Of a DNA stretch of 64,000 nucleotides, positions 47,085 to 58,398 are shown piece after piece. Every line of letters starts with the position of its first letter. The stretch's first letter is position 1. Source of the DNA: Guadua angustifolia (taxonomy: Eukaryota; Streptophyta; Magnoliopsida; Poales; Poaceae); the NCBI GenBank assembly GCA_036346375.1, contig JAYEVE010000828.1:186001-250000 (forward strand), read 5' to 3'. The position numbers and the translations under genes are program-made. The notes under the pieces are model-generated. The model did no database searches. It had not been told where the DNA came from and worked only from the letters and a program-made list of their open reading frames with translations.

Positions 47085-47240
47085 CTTCGAAGGAGCAGGA
47101 CCGACGAGCGGAAAAGGGGCTGAGGCGAATAATCCCCTTCCTGGGTTTTTTGATTTCCCTCACTGTTGCCTTCGTCTTTCTCTCTTTCGCAGCGGAAAAC
47201 AGGACAACACGGAGGAATCCGCCCAGTGGCCCCCCTCTGG

Positions 47241-47250
47241 CTTATAAAGA
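47241..47250 (-). promoter_or_regulatory. Possible TATA box for Tat antisense gene 1
   Basis: The minus strand reads TCTTTATAAG, about 160 bp upstream of the ATG at 47084. It is a weaker match than the one at 42921, but the arrangement is the same. Confidence 0.35.
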
Positions 47251-47649
47251 GCGCAACGCCCATCGGCCGGACAGGCGTCAACCGGACAGACAATATTGCG
47301 AGAGAAACAGTGTGCATTTCGCTCCTCCGACCATCGCGACGGTTCAACGGTACGCCGCCTCGATTCTCGATCACCCTTGCATTTAATCCCTGACAGGACA
47401 GCAGCCAGGCGAGAAGGCCTCACATTGGGCAGAGTGGCGCACGACTCCTCGGGCCTCGTTCCCAAACTGGAGGAGCCGCCTTGCGGCCAATAAGAGACAC
47501 GCTAGGACCGCTACGGTCCCGCAAGCCACGAAAAGGCTTGCCAACTTATGCTCAGGGCTAGGCCAAGCGTTGTGGGCTCCGAACGCCCGAACCACCAAGT
47601 GGATTATACGCCGCCCTGAGCAAAAAATCAAGCGAGGGACGAGGATAAG

Positions 47650-48833
47650 GTGAGCTCCCAGCGGGCCTCTAGTTGGGTCGGCGGACGACCCAATCACCTT
47701 GAATCGTGTCCGAGACCATACTTCACACTCACCCGCGGAGCCCGTCAACGGGTGGCAGCCAGCTGCGCTCCGGATCGGCGAACGACCTGGGGTCCGACAC
47801 GGGATTGAGTAAAGAAAGGTTCTCATGGGTCGCCCCCAGAGGGTCGGACGCCCGCAACGGGATAACGCCCGCTCGGAAATGGTTCTCCCTCCGGGAAGCC
47901 ACCAGGGCCCACTCGGACAAACCCGCTATCAGCTCGCCAAGCACGGCGTTCAAGCCAACGCATGGCAAACGCGCGCTAGCTCACCCCCTCCAGGTCCCTC
48001 ACCTGCGGACGGGGCGTATTCGTGGGAAACGCAGCAACCGCCCTCGCTCAACGAGAGCATGGGACGGACGCCTCTATCTGTCTCCGGTGAAACACCAGCC
48101 TTGCAGGTACATCGGGACCACGGCGCAAAATGGACGCCTCCACACACGAGGTAAACCCCCGACCAGCTCTCCTACCTGTTCGGGGGCTCGGGGGCTCCAT
48201 CCACCGGATGCGCTCGCGCGCACCCGGGCGTTGGCAATGGCAACCAACCCGTTTGGTCGGACATCAACAATCAAGGAGGAATGGACCGCACCGTCGCTCT
48301 GCGCCTCCACCAACTCGATATGGGGCGTACAACCACCCGTCAGAAGTCAAGTCCAGCGACCAGACACCGAGGCAGCAAGACCAGACGCCGAGGCAAAGGA
48401 CCGGACTCCTAGGCGTAGGGACCCCCATCCATTTTTTTCCTTTACACGCTCCCATGTAACCTGCCTCCCCAGGCTATATAAGGGGAGGCTTGGCCCTCCG
48501 GAGCGGGGCGATCGAACATAGCACACAAGCAGAGTACGCTTCATCGAGAGCTCGGACGCGCCCATCGCTCTGAGTCCCTCGCACTTGTTGCTATCTCAGT
48601 CGACCCCTGTATACGAGGCGCCTAGAGCCCGAGCTCAGCCTCCGCTTGTAACCCGGCAAATCCGCCAGTATCGGCAATAATACACCGCCACCTCACGAAC
48701 TGGAGTAGGGACGTTCAGCCCGAACCAGCATATATCCTGGACCCCCTTACTTTCGGTCTAACCATTCAGGGAGCGGGAGCGCGCGGCCCCTCTAGACTTA
48801 CAAATTTACTTGCCGGTTCTCGAAACACCGACA
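47650..48833 (+). repeat. Tat 3' LTR (start uncertain)
   Basis: The end is secure: GAAACACCGACA followed by the TSD CATAC. 48275-48833 matches the 5' LTR, including the TATA box at about 48474. The start is inferred from a purine tract, GCGAGGGACGAGGATAAGG, just before TGAGCTCCC at 47651. The first ~620 bp do not match the 5' LTR. Frames here are on LTR sequence. Confidence 0.6.
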
Positions 48834-48838
48834 CATAC

Positions 48839-50863
48839 TCACTTCCATTCCCTAGATAGGGCACAGTTAAGTACGAGTATCCACGTACCCCATACTCGCT
48901 ACCCACTGCAATATTAACAAAGGTACAGTAAACTCACCGGGATTAAGACTTACTAGTGACCACTCGAATCCAATAGCTAATCACGTCCTCGAAGGGACGA
49001 TCACCAATATAACTCATACTTGCCACAATCAATAGAAATTAGCCAAGAACAGGTAAGTAGCAACAAACGCCTCAATTAAGCACACAACTCGATGTACTTG
49101 CCTTTACCGACGCGTGAGGCAACGCGGGCTCGAGACCACCCCCGAAGACACTCTCCTTGAGCTTGCACTGCCTGGGCTACCATCTAATGAAGTTAAAGAG
49201 AAGGGTAGATTAGATAAAGGAGCAAGGAGACCACCATCTTCTGCTTTTAACCTTCTCCTACTACCCCTTTTATTACCAATCACTAGAGATAAATACTAAT
49301 CACTCATACTAATGGAAGCTTATATATATACATATATATTTTTAATCAACATTTCAAACAACTTGAGAATCTATTATGAGTAAAAACTGAAGACTAATCT
49401 AATAACATGTTTGCATGCCCTGGGGTTCCATTCCTTTTAAATAGCAGATTTGATAACAATTAACACGCAAACATGTATGCATTACAAACCAACAACTTGA
49501 ACAAAACTAGATATACTTGGTTACATAAAGACACATACATTTCAGCTCGAAAGAACTCTTATTAAAATGGGGGCAAGATAACATCCTACTAAATCTAGGA
49601 TGATACCCACCTAGCAGAATGATCATAACTTAAATCAACCTAACCCCATTTCCATGTCTTTCATCATAAGCATCGAATGCATAAACCACTCTATATTTGA
49701 TCATGAGAATATAGATAGCAATCACGCATTACTCACTAAACTGAGAATACAAGACATCAATGCAGACATATAAATAGAATCACTAAAACTCTTACCATTT
49801 GATCTCAAGAAAATGAAATCTGTAAACAAATGCACCACTCTCTGCCTAAAATACAAAAACAGTAGCATTCATTCCAGTGCATGCAAAATGCTAGCTCTGA
49901 ACCATCTAAGCATATACCACTCTGGGTCAACACATATAGGTTCAATACTGACACGTGATTAGAGTCAATAGGAATCCATATACATCAGTAAGTCAATAGC
50001 CCCAACACCAAATTCGCTATACGGTGATTCTCATTCTCACAAGCCCAACCATATAAGCATGTTTACCCTAATAAACAAAAGCGAGATGTAACATACTGAT
50101 CCACAGTACTAGAAATTTGAGCATGTGAAGCATTTCCTCTAACACCTTAACTACAACCATGCATCCACAAGCTAGACCCCCACCTCCACTTACCACAAGA
50201 AGGGAGAGGAAGGAGGAGGAAGTGCGGCTGGAGCCAGCCGCTGCTGGGTCGCTTTGGTTGAGCCGAGCGACGCCAGGAAGGGGAAGGGAGGCGGCCGGGT
50301 GATGGTGCTGCTGTCTGCTATGCCGAACTTCTTCTTTGCTAAGGAGGAGCGATCTTGATCTTTGCTTGAGGAGGCGACGCCAACCAAATAGGGAGCAGGG
50401 CGCAGGGAGGAGGCGCCGGCAGGGAGGCTGGGGAGAAGCCGGCCAGAGGGGGCTGGGGCCAGGGAGGCACACTAGCAGGATGGAGGGGCACTCGGCAGGA
50501 GGAGCTGGGGCGCAGGGAGGAGCTCCGGCTGGAGGGGCACTCGGCAAGGACAAGGAGGCAGCTTAGCCCAAGGGAATCGACAGCTAGAGAAGAGAGGAAA
50601 TGGGGAGTCGGCAGGAGACTTGGGAAAAATCGGTAGGGGCTGAGTTGGGGGAAAAATGGCAGCCACACAAATGGAATGGAGAGGTGAGGTTAGGTAAAAA
50701 AGGTAGGTGGAGAGGGGAAATTCCAAACATACCCCTCCCAAACCTAAATCTTTAGCCCTAACTCTCCCTACGGGGACAAACACCCCTGAGAATAACTGCC
50801 AGACGGGCCCCTGCTCACCCGACGGAAGGCCCAAAATTTGGGGCGAGGCTTTGCAGTATTACA
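48839..50863 (-). repeat. Element B first LTR, segment 3
   Basis: It resumes after the Tat element (TCACTTCCATTCCCTAG) and ends TTTGCAGTATTACA at 50863. The last ~700 bp contain a purine-rich block (about 50200-50680), as in the A, C and D LTRs. No gene is seen. Frames at 50068-50834 on either strand come from this low-complexity block. 48839-50150 is AT-rich without recognisable features. Confidence 0.75.
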
Positions 50864-51030
50864 CTCTCCCCCCTTAAAGGAATTCGACCCCGAATTCGAA
50901 GAACGCCAACCAAAAACCAAAGTCCACAAGGGACTTAAACTTCTTTACCAACTCAAAACACCCACGCAAAATTCCCACGGCTACAAATGATAAACCAAAA
51001 CCTCAAATCCAACGATTAACAAAATGATTT
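50864..51030 (-). other. Element B polypurine tract and internal segment 1
   Basis: CTCTCCCCCCTTAAAGGAATTCGACCCC directly follows the LTR; on the minus strand it reads as the polypurine tract AAGGGGGGAGAG before TGTAATACTGC. The next ~140 bp are non-coding and lead to the TSD GATTT of solo LTR D. Confidence 0.75.
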
Positions 51031-51843
51031 TGTAACACCTTGAACGCCTATGCGCCACGGATGCTACCAAAACCCCGCTTCACTAGCGACACCCCTCGGA
51101 CCCACACATGTCCAAAGGTTTACCCACCCACGATAATTCTCCACAACAAGATCAATTAAACCGAGAATTACCGAAGAAGACATAAAAAAACCTAACACCT
51201 CTATGAACTTGACAGTAATCAATCACTAAATTCTAAAACCGGTTCAAAACTAAGTCACCGAAATTTACAAAATTTCGGCATGACCTCTCTAGTAAATAGG
51301 ACATCCACTCGTGAATGCAGAAAACATACGCTTGATCATATGATATCATTCTAGCGGGTCCTTAGTTAACCAATATCACATCCAATAGAAATAAATAACT
51401 CCACCACGACAAATGATACATTACAAACACATTAGTTACAACCAGACTTAATGAATCAGTTAACTAGATTGTGGAGGCCGAAGGCGTGCACGTGATACTA
51501 CTCCCAACCAGACAAGCCAACTTCAAGGTACCTAAGGCAGAAACAAACAAGCGTGAGTCCAAGACTCAAAGAAAGCGCAACAATAAGAAAGCATACCGAA
51601 TCAAGCGAAATAACAATACTTTGAAACGTAACATATTCAAATAATTGACTGAATTTGGTAAATAAGTGAACCGAAAACTGATTCCAACTACCACAACCAT
51701 TTCAAGAATTATTGAAACTTTACTCATACCTCGACAGCCGCTTATTGGATGAGTCCATGACTCAATCCTCAACCTATGAATGCCATTAACTCCACGATGA
51801 ACCATTAATAGTTTCAATCCGCTGCCTTCATGCTCAAATGCAC

Positions 51844-52203
51844 AAAACACCCAAAAGAAGAATCTCATATCCATACATAAAAATCAATACGTTAAACATG
51901 TTTCATCATTGTAAATGCATTGCAGATGCAAATATGCCATACAAAAGAAAAATCTTATATCTATACATCACAATCAATTCATTTAACATGATTCATCATT
52001 GTAAATGCAATGCAGATGCAAATATGCCATACAAAAGAAGAATCTTATATCCATACATCACAATCAATTCATTTAACATGATTCATCATTGTAAATGCAA
52101 TGCAGATGCAAATATGCCATACAAAAGAAGAATCTTATATCCATACATCACAATCAATTCATTTAACATGATTCATCATTGTAAATGCAATGCAGATGCA
52201 AAC
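51844..52203. repeat. 90-bp minisatellite in solo LTR D, four copies
   Basis: The marker ATGCCATAC occurs at 51934, 52024 and 52114. It has the same unit as 4542-4901 and again stays open on the plus strand. The last two units are almost identical, which suggests recent homogenisation. Confidence 0.9.
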
Positions 52204-52427
52204 ATGCTTGCTTGTTCATATGCTCATCCCATTTCACAATTCTCATCTCACTCCACCATTCTCATGCATATCTCACAATTTTTCATGCATATGATGCATC
52301 ATTGTCAATGCAATGCAGATGATTGCTCTTTTCGATGCACGTGCAGATCGCCGAAAGTGCCCACTCGTCGGTGTGCACCCTCAAACCCAACCATCCCGTG
52401 GAAGGGGCCTACCGAAACAGGACTTGC

Positions 52428-52490
52428 CCGCTACCCAGTAGCGGGTCCTACGCTTAACACCGCTCCCATCTCGCCAGAGATGGGACTCTG
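52428..52490. other. Hairpin cluster in solo LTR D
   Basis: CCCGCTAC-CCA-GTAGCGGG is followed by CCCATCTC-GCCA-GAGATGGG. The second stem is one pair shorter than in LTR C (CCCATCTAC/GTAGATGGG), having lost A on one side and the matching T on the other. Confidence 0.65.
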
Positions 52491-54866
52491 GTAGGAACTT
52501 CGAGCACACGGATTAGTCATACAAATTCAGTATGACTTTCTCACCATACTGCTCAATGCACTTTTCATGAATGCACAAATGCAAATGCCTTTCCTCACAT
52601 TCATATCCATATTCTCAATACCCATATCCGCATTCCTAACACTCATATTCATATTCTCAGCTCTCATATTCATATTCTCAACATTCATTTCATAGTCTTG
52701 ACACTCATATCTACATGGTCACAATTATCATTAATACTCCTGTAAAGTCATAATCCATTCTCATGATCGCCAAATCATCCATTCTTATTAATCAAACCTC
52801 ATTACGTCATTATTCACATTATCCTATCATACTAGTCATAATAGTATGACATCTCAACCGATAGCTCTCCATAATCTTAAGGTATCATGACATTCGACTC
52901 TCGACACCAATCTTTTCAATCTACGATGCACTTGCATCAAATTACTTAACCTTCTCATCAAAAGGCAATTACCCTACTAGACGTGCTTATAAACACAAAG
53001 CGCAACCATTGCGCAAACATATACATAACACAAGCAATCAACTAGAATCTTGTATAGGGGTTATCACGGGTTACACTTGCATATAAACTCGTTTTAAATA
53101 AAAGCATAACCAATTAACCATTCTCATGCATCAAATCGCATGCAAAAGCAAACACGACAATATTAAAGCAACACATGAATAAGCAGATTCTTGTAAAATC
53201 TAGTGGCCACCTAAGCCACAACCGATACAATGCACTTGCCTTTACTAACGAAAGAATGGAGTGGCACGCGTTGAGGCCACTCCTACGTAACCTTCCCGCA
53301 AATAAAACAATATTCATCCAACTCAAATTCATGCACACTCGGTACAAGCGATGAAGAAAACAACTCTACATATTCACATCTACAATCGAAACCAAAACAT
53401 CCCTCATAACCACTTAAATGCATGCACGACAAACCGGGGCAACACACCACAATTTGGAAATGGGACTGAATTTTCAATTCATGCAAGCAGAACATGTTAA
53501 ATATCATCTAAGCAGATTGCGATGGCGAAAAACATGCTTTAGAATTGAAGTTAGTTCCCTAAAAATGGAATTGCACGAAAAACACAAACGCTGCTCAATT
53601 TTCAATTTTCATTTCCATACAGACATTTGATATTCAATGCAGCATTCTTTGGGGCAGTTAACATGACTTACAATCAGCATTCTTTCCAACAGGGCTCAGC
53701 ATATCTTGCCATACAACATAGCAAAAACTTGAATATGCTACTTATCGGTATTGCAATATCCTATGATTTATACACCACCACTACGCAATAAAAGAAAATT
53801 TAATAGCTTGTGTAGGAGCAATGCTGTTACACAAGCATCAGAGAGCCCTTGCCTTTAAGTGAGATCTTACCATTGCACTAAAATGACAAATCATGTACAC
53901 TGCACTCTAATACTTGCAACCAAAGGTTGTAATAATCAATAATATAAGAGTATGGGCATGGATAATGTACATAGCCCTTTAGCACTACTCATCTCATTAA
54001 TAGAGCATAAATGTATATATATACATGGTGATACTCAGCTACTCATCAAATTTAACACATGAAGCTAGCAACATACATGCAATCAATTCCAATTAGAAGG
54101 CTAACTATCCCTTTTCATAAGCCTATCAGAAATCAGAGAAGTGAGTTGATGGCAAACATGAATGAAGGGAATTAAACCTTTGGAGCATTACATCAAACAC
54201 CTTGACTACAACAATTCATCCACACAAGAACTTCACCTCAAGTACTACGCTACTTGAAATTTCACCAGCTAATCAAGATAATATATGCACAAACACATTC
54301 AAAAACCCTAAACCTTCTAGGCATTATCACAAACACCTCACATGCATGCCAAACTTCCCCAAGAACAAGGTATACCTCCAATCTCACACCCATGGAGAAA
54401 GAGGAGATGGGGACATGGTATTAGAGGGGGTCTTGGCCACGAGGAAGTCACACGAGGAGAGTCGGTCGGGAAGAGCCACGGAGGAAGTCGCACGGAGGTG
54501 GCGCTGGCCGAGCAGGACGGCGCTGAGGGAGCCGCCAGACGCAGTCAAGGGGCACGACGCTGGGGGCCAGAGGCGGCGGCCATGGCGACTCGACTGGGAG
54601 GGAGTGCACGGGGGAAATAGCAGGGAGGAGAGGCGCCAGGGGAATCGATCGGGGAGGAAGACGTGAAGGAGCTCAGGAGGAAGCTTCGGCAGGGGAGAGC
54701 GCCAGAGAGCATCGGCTGGGAGGGGGTGCACGGGAGAGCTTCGGCAGGGGTGAGCCAGCACGAAGAAAAATATCGGCCTGCCTCCCACCAATGTCAGCCA
54801 CACAAAAAGAAGAGAGAGAGAGGTTAGGTGAGTGAGGGGAAAAAACATTTGCGGTATTACAGATTT

Positions 54867-57578
54867 GACTTAGCTCAATTAAGTGTAACTTCTCACACAA
54901 GAACTCAGTCAAAATCAATCAATAGGTCAAAATCCCAAAGGACCATTGCCCAAGGTAAATGCTCACTACAGAACATTACACAGCAAATTAAGAAATCCTT
55001 TGCTACAACCGTCTTAACCCAAAAGGGCAATCACACAATAGAAATGGTGACATAATTACCATCAATTTCCAGGTAGCTCACTACTAAGGGTTAAACAAGC
55101 ACCACCAAGGAAGCAAATCAAAAGTATAATCCTCAATTATTATCCACCCAAAATCCCTCGATTCTCTTTAACAAACTAACCACTCTCATCCTCATTAATT
55201 AATGTGATAAAATACACACCAAGGAAAACTCAACTTTCAAGAGAAACACTACATTGAACTTTTACAGCTGCAATCCCAATGACCAAAGAAAACTCAATTT
55301 TCTTTATTATACTCAACACTATACCATAAGCTTCCATATCCTTTAACTCCAGCTAGAACACAAAGAAATTACAATTCCCTTTTTGACCAACTGAACCACG
55401 TACATCATCTTAAACCTAAAGCATTAAAATCTACCTGAGAGGGGATCTTGATAGAACCCAATCATCACTCATTTTCTTCTTCCAAAACCAAATTTGCAAG
55501 AGAAGACCCGATTCTCTAACATCATATAATTTGCCTTTAACATTCTCAAATCAATGCAATAAAATTCATCTCAGGGGAACTCCAATTAAAAGAGAAACCC
55601 TACACAAATTGCTGACAAAAGCCCTTATAAAACCAAGAAACAACTCCGCTTACTTTAACCAAAGCAAAATCTCTCGCATTAAACCAAAACCGACGCTTAG
55701 CAGAGGAAACAAACTCTCAAATTAAGCATCTGAACCCATAACCATCACATTCTTCCTCAAGAGAAAAGGAAACTCGTTCCCAACAAAACCACTTCACCCA
55801 CAGAATCACTTACGAAACATTCACCAGATTCACACTTTGAAATACTCGCCAACACATCACACAACTCTAATCAAATCCGGCTCTAGTCAACATAGAGTTA
55901 CAAAACCCAATCTTTCTTTAACTACTTTCTACTATTCATATAACCACCACTGGTCATAGTATCATCAAACCCTAACCAAATCTATCTCATGACAATCAAC
56001 AGGGAGAACCGCGTTCTCACTTCTTTAGCGCAATATAATTTATTAGTTAATTTAACACAAGACGCGTGCCATCCTTTACTTCGGTTTACTAATCATGACG
56101 AACCGTTATTTATACAATAGTCTAATCCCAGCTTAAAACACATCTCTCCAACGTTTTTGTCAGCTTAATCAACAAACACCTTTCGTACAAGGACAAAAAC
56201 CCCATTATTCATACAACCATTCCATATATATTCATTCTTTAATTTCACATCGAGCAGATCATTTTGTCAATCCACCATTTAATTGACTCATAAGCAACAT
56301 AAATCAACAACTCTCATGCCTTGGCGCTAATATACTCCGGTACTTTACATCAACATCTTACTATAATAAATTCATCCATAGAAGATTCTAGACCCTCTCA
56401 ATCCTGATCAATACTAAACTTACCGGAACACAAATCTCACACTTCCAATCAATTTTCATGATTCACCACCATCGGAATAACTCTAATCAACTTTTCACTT
56501 TAAAATCACCTACCATTCCTATTAGTCATTCTGTACCACACAATAAATTTGGGTGCCTTTATATACTCAACAACTCACGTTAACAGAATCAGTAACCCAC
56601 ATCATCTGAAATCTCTAACAACTCATACACTTAACGTCTTAAACGTCCTCATGTCACGCACTCAACCTTTAAAGAAGAACCACGATTTTTAAGCATGAGC
56701 AACAACAAAACCATGAATCATAAGAGAATTCGACTCTTGAATTCCCAAACTCCGACGGGAAACAACTCCTTAAACAAATCTCAAGATTTACAACTTCTAG
56801 AAAGGAAAAGAGATGCATAGGGAAAAAACCAAATGACCAACCACATCCTTCTCGATAAAACCTTAACAGTGAAGATCCACACGATTTAAGTTTTGCACCA
56901 AGAAAACTTCAATAAGTTCCTTAAATGGAGAGAACAACAACTACGATAGTTTTCTCCACAAGGCAACCCACGGTAACCAATAAAAACCAAAGAAACCAAC
57001 GAAACCGAAGTCCAGAACGGTAAAAAAAATCTGAAAGGATTCATCACCAAACTTTCCTCTTTTCCTCCAAAGGAATGAAGCCCAAAAGAAACCGACCTTC
57101 TCCACTCACTCTCTAAACTATGCCGCAACAAACGACGACCCTCACCTCGAGAGGTTCCCATGCTTCCGGTGGTGGCCCTTCCCAGCCACAACCACCAACA
57201 CAGCCTCTTCCACGGCCACACCGACAACCAAGGCCCTTAACAAGGTCAAAAGCACAAAGGCGAAAGCATAATGATTCAAACAATCCTTTTTATAATCAAA
57301 GCAACATGCACAATAATTTAACATTCAATCATCAAAGCTTAAATGCAACATTTAAGCGTAATGCAATGATACCCATCCCTTCCTACTATGCACCAGAGTG
57401 TGTCAAGTTTTAATTAATGAACCACGCTATTCCAGATTTTAAGGTTATTGCCCCGAGGCCGAATTTTTAAAAGTAGATACCTATGTCATGTTCCTAATTC
57501 CACACAACTTTTAGTTCACTCTAGAGTAAAATTGCTAAATTCACATGCCACGGACCTAAAGCCCGCTCTGATACCAAC
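54867..57578 (-). other. Element B internal segment 2, non-coding
   Basis: A/C-biased AT-rich sequence without gag or pol motifs. A GC-richer stretch at 57115-57260 gives short Pro-rich frames that I do not call. Near the primer site (57350-57570) it matches element C (9530-9772). Confidence 0.65.
57565..57576 (-). promoter_or_regulatory. Primer binding site of element B (initiator Met tRNA)
   Basis: GCTCTGATACCA is the complement of TGGTATCAGAGC, the site used by many plant LTR elements to prime with tRNA-iMet. Two bases separate it from the LTR start TGTAACACC at 57579. This fixes the minus-strand orientation of the whole family. Confidence 0.85.
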
Positions 57579-58398
57579 TGTAACACCCCGGCGCCCAATG
57601 CACCGCGAATGCTACCAAAAGACTCTAAATGACGCTTACAACACTCCGGAACCACTCTTGTCCAGAGTGTCCCCAACAAGATTCAAGAAATAAAAACTCG
57701 ACAAGAAGTTCAATTGACCTAAGAATTCAACAAAAGAGTCACTAAACCTTTTACCTCTAATAAAAAGGTTGAGACCGACCTTAAAACTCTAAACAAGCTT
57801 AAAAACTAAGTCACCAAAATTTAGGAAATTTCGGCATGACCTCTCTAGACAGAAGGACATCCACTCAGCAGACAAAATATTTGCAGTTATGATATCATTC
57901 TAGCAGGTCCTTAGTTAATCAATCACACATCCAACAGAATTTAGTGACTACACCACGACGAACGACATATTACAACCATAATCAATACAACCAGATTTTA
58001 CAAATCGTTTAAATGGTTTGATGCAAACGTGATGGTGCTCCTACCCCCATCCATGCATGCCGACTTCAATGCACCTACAAACATTAGATAACAAGCATGA
58101 GTCCAAACTCAGCAAAGTACGTGAGAATAACAATTCCCAATTTATCGTAAGTAAAACAAGAGCTTGACCATAAGAGTAAGTAATACAAATGAAGCAACAT
58201 ACGGACAATACGCATTTATACCCATTTAAAGCCATAACATGACCATACCCAAAAATTACCGCAATCAAGTCATCAACTTGATAATAAAACCATTCAACGC
58301 CCAAGAGCATCACTTGACTCTAAATCACAACGTCTCCTGACTCAACCACCCTTTGTTGCAACTCAAACCATTTTCATCCATTTATTTGAGTTTATAAC
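57579..58398 (-). repeat. Element B second LTR, truncated
   Basis: It matches 18742-18846 plus 33058-33775 closely, then stops after TTTGAGTTTATAACTC. The text continues as AAGCAAGGCAAGCACC of X2. About 2.5 kb of LTR is missing. Confidence 0.85.

Larger units (their letters stand above)
34301..48833 (+). mobile_element. Ty3/Gypsy retrotransposon, Tat lineage, 14.5 kb
   Basis: The termini are TGACGAATACC and ACACCGACA, with the 5-bp TSD CATAC on both sides. Plus-strand order: LTR, primer site, gag, protease, RT, RNase H, a second (archaeal-type) RNase H, integrase, a long 3' region with minus-strand genes, LTR. The two RNase H domains and the antisense Transposase_28-like frame after pol mark the plant Tat group. 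Gag-pol is broken by frameshifts and stops. The two LTRs match only in their last ~550 bp. Confidence 0.92.
51031..54861 (-). mobile_element. Solo LTR D (3.83 kb) of the C-type family
   Basis: It starts TGTAACACCTTG and ends GCGGTATTACA, flanked by the perfect 5-bp duplication GATTT (51026-51030, 54862-54866). There is no internal region or second LTR, so this is a solo LTR left by LTR-LTR recombination. It shares the 90-bp minisatellite, hairpins and 21-bp minisatellite with the LTR at 3899-7384. Its 53280-54300 part differs from C and is AT-rich. 54400-54780 is a GC-rich purine block. ORFs inside are not supported. Confidence 0.9.
18742..58398 (-). mobile_element. Element B: large-LTR (LARD-like) retrotransposon, heavily nested
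   Basis: The first LTR is made of 18742-18846, 33058-34300 and 48839-50863 (about 3.37 kb). It is split by a CACTA and a Tat element. The internal region is 50864-51030 plus 54867-57578 and is split by solo LTR D. The second LTR starts at 57579 and is cut at 58398. The first 105 bp of the two LTRs differ at one position, so B is young. The intact minus-strand primer site GCTCTGATACCA (57565-57576, complement of TGGTATCAGAGC) fits initiator-Met tRNA. No gag or pol is recognisable. Confidence 0.82.
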
